In this document: piece by piece, positions 6,257 to 7,354 of the stretch
Numbering within the stretch: position 1 is the stretch's first letter
How the letters are laid out: each line of letters starts with the position of its first letter
Source: Verrucomicrobiota bacterium
Lineage (GTDB): Bacteria; Verrucomicrobiota; Kiritimatiellia; CAIQIC01; Lenti-01
Direction of reading: 5' to 3'
DNA length: 7,354 bases
Assembly: GCA_022709625.1 (NCBI GenBank)
Contig: JAKLIL010000079.1
Span: 1-7,354 of the forward strand
Notes under the pieces: generated by a model
Database searches by the model: none
What the model saw: only the letters and a program-made list of their open reading frames with translations
What the model was told of the DNA's origin: nothing
Translations under genes and position numbers: made by a program

Positions 6257-6718
6257 CTAGAGCAGCTCGGCGGTATAGCTGCTGGTCAGTTCGTTGAACG
6301 TGACGCGCAGCGTGCCGTTGACGGTGCCGTTGATCCGGATGTTGGGGAAATTGCCCATTTCCGCGAAGTTGCCTGCCAGCGGCAGGTCGAAATCGGACTG
6401 GTTCGTCTCGCCCCAGTTGCTGATCCACGCGCCGTTGGCCGTGAACTTGAACTGCACACCGGTGGCGTTGGCCAGGGAAACGGTGGTGCGCCACGTATAG
6501 TCGGCCACCAGCGCCATGTTGTTCAGGGCCGCGTTCCAGCCGTTGAAGGTCCCGGCCAGGTTGACCTTGCCCGCCCCCGGCGCGAAGAAGGTGAATTCGA
6601 TGCCGTCGGCCACCGCGCGCGGCCCGGCCCAGGCCCCGGCCGGCCAGGCCAGGAGCGCCAGCGCCAGGAAGGCCGCGGCCGCCGTCCGGCGGCGGGCCCG
6701 CTCGTTGCGTTCGATCAT
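6257..6718 (-). CDS. small secreted single-domain starch/glycogen-binding-like protein
   Basis: The 153-residue product has an Arg-rich n-region (R-A-R-R-R), a hydrophobic core (about 12-25) and a probable signal peptidase I site A-W-A|G after residue 31. The mature part is a single E-set/CBM48-like sandwich. It contains F-T-F-F-A-P-G-A (42-49), V-N-L-A-G-T-F-N-G-W (52-61), V-Q-F-K-F-T-A-N-G (88-96), N-W-G-E (101-104), S-D-F-D-L-P-L (108-114) and F-N-E-L (141-144). No catalytic domain, lipobox or anchor is present. By eye about 60 of 95 positions match sandwich A of the GH31 protein. Isoamylase N-terminal and AMPK-beta glycogen-binding domains share the A-P-x-A-x-x-V-x-L-x-G-x-F-N-x-W pattern. 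The ATG at 6718 has a GAGGGGAG sequence just upstream. The gene follows the barrel gene by 35 nt and precedes the GH31 gene by 76 nt. It probably binds alpha-glucan outside the cytoplasm, in solution or with a partner. Confidence 0.8.
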   Translation of the reverse strand: MIERNERARRRTAAAAFLALALLAWPAGAWAGPRAVADGIEFTFFAPGAGKVNLAGTFNGWNAALNNMALVADYTWRTTVSLANATGVQFKFTANGAWISNWGETNQSDFDLPLAGNFAEMGNFPNIRINGTVNGTLRVTFNELTSSYTAELL

Positions 6719-6753
6719 CGTGGCTCCCCTCGGCTCCGACCGCCGCGGCGGCG

Positions 6754-7354
6754 TCAGAACCAGGTCTTCAGCAGCAGCTTGACGCGGTCGCGCATCTGGT
6801 CGCCGTTGCCTTCGTTCACGTACCAGTCCGTGTTGACGATGTTGTCGGACTGGCCGGGATCGCCGTACTCGAAGTAGAAGTTGGCGCCGGAGCCGAGGTC
6901 GTATTTCAGCTGGGCGAAGGCCGTCTGGCGCGCCTCGACGCTGTCGCGGGCGTCGAGCATGCGCAGGTAGCCCTTCACCTTGTCGGTGATGTTGACGTTC
7001 ATGTCGAAGCCGTAGGCGCTCGACTCGCGGAAGGTGTCGAAGTCGTGCAGGCGGAACTGCAGGCGGATCTTCGCCAGGAAGTTCTCGACCGACAGCTCGG
7101 CGAACAGGTCGGGGTAGGTGGCGTAGGCGTTGACGTCGGAGTCGGCGTCGAAGCCGTGCCAGCGCTTGTAGATGGTCTTGCCCTTGAACCCCTTGATGAA
7201 CTCGATGTAGACCTCGCCGTACCAGGTCTCGGCCGGGCGCAGGCCGAAGCCGATCTCGTCCGGGACCCGCAGCCGCTCCTTGTCGTAGGCGACCTTGGCG
7301 GTGATCGCCTTGCGCGGCACGAAGAAGACGCCCTCGGCGTGCTGGGTGATCCGG
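6754..7354 (-). CDS. outer-membrane beta-barrel protein, C-terminal part
   Basis: The reading frame enters from beyond the right edge and ends at TGA (6754-6756), leaving 199 C-terminal residues. They consist of repeated amphipathic strands with alternating aromatic/aliphatic and polar residues, for example Y-G-E-V-Y-I-E-F, L-A-K-I-R-L-Q-F-R-L, F-D-M-N-V-N-I and A-N-F-Y-F-E-Y, separated by short D/N/G-rich turns. The last strand, V-K-L-L-L-K-T-W-F, ends in Phe, the classical BAM recognition signal of outer-membrane barrels. The family cannot be named from this fragment; a porin or substrate channel is plausible. Codon choice is strongly G/C-ending (about ten GAG to one GAA), unlike the downstream genes. 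Position suggests it is an upstream member of the same operon and may admit products released by the GH31 enzyme, but that is inference. Confidence 0.75.
   Translation of the reverse strand, partial: RITQHAEGVFFVPRKAITAKVAYDKERLRVPDEIGFGLRPAETWYGEVYIEFIKGFKGKTIYKRWHGFDADSDVNAYATYPDLFAELSVENFLAKIRLQFRLHDFDTFRESSAYGFDMNVNITDKVKGYLRMLDARDSVEARQTAFAQLKYDLGSGANFYFEYGDPGQSDNIVNTDWYVNEGNGDQMRDRVKLLLKTWF

Noticed and set aside
2620..6297. A 1225-codon open frame on the + strand opposite the GH31 gene
   Set aside because: The - strand frame has an unmistakable signal peptide, GH31 motifs and repeat domains. The antisense frame is His/Gly/Val/Arg-rich low-complexity sequence with no recognisable domain, as expected opposite a G/C-biased gene.
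6740..6751. 12-bp palindrome CCGCCGCGGCGG just after the barrel stop codon
   Set aside because: It is self-complementary but allows only a four-pair stem with a four-base loop and has no U-run. This is easily chance in such GC-rich sequence and too weak to call a terminator.

Overview
The window is GC-rich (visibly well above 60%) and densely coding. It comes from a Gram-negative-type bacterium: there is an outer-membrane barrel ending in Phe, a lipoprotein, and Sec signal peptides. My best guess at lineage is the PVC group (Verrucomicrobiota/Kiritimatiellota-like). That rests on the D-x-D-G-D-G-x-P-D-x-W-E ... N-L-x-E-Y-x-x-G-T-N-P calcium repeats and on the C-terminal domain ending R-F-F-R-V, both of which I associate with secreted proteins of that group. 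This is inference from style, not a phylogenetic result.

Layout. On the + strand, the left end carries a 12-bp perfect inverted repeat (1-48) and then a complete cutA-like gene (100-417). Everything else lies on the - strand and reads right to left: the 3' part of an outer-membrane beta-barrel gene (6754-7354, cut by the window edge); a small secreted single-domain carbohydrate-binding protein (6257-6718); a 1707-residue secreted glycoside hydrolase family 31 enzyme (1057-6180); and a short lipoprotein resembling a stripped-down HlyD/RND-type periplasmic adaptor (439-1044). cutA converges on the adaptor gene with 21 bp between the stop codons.

The four - strand genes are separated by 35, 76 and 12 nt and have no visible terminator between them, so they look like one transcription unit whose promoter lies beyond the right edge. 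A 14-bp-stem GC hairpin with one bulged A (6204-6236) sits between the small binding protein and the GH31 gene. The Shine-Dalgarno of the adaptor gene overlaps the stop codon of the GH31 gene.

The GH31 protein is the centrepiece. After a signal peptide and a complete GH31 fold it carries a chitobiase-C-terminal-like domain, a jelly-roll carbohydrate-binding domain, and then a tail of five calcium-binding repeats interleaved with three copies of a GTFNGW-type starch/glycogen-binding beta-sandwich. The same beta-sandwich is the whole mature product of the small upstream gene. The working picture is an alpha-glycan capture and hydrolysis locus with a free binding module, a multi-module hydrolase and an outer-membrane barrel. 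The adaptor's link to this is only positional. The exact substrate cannot be read from the sequence.
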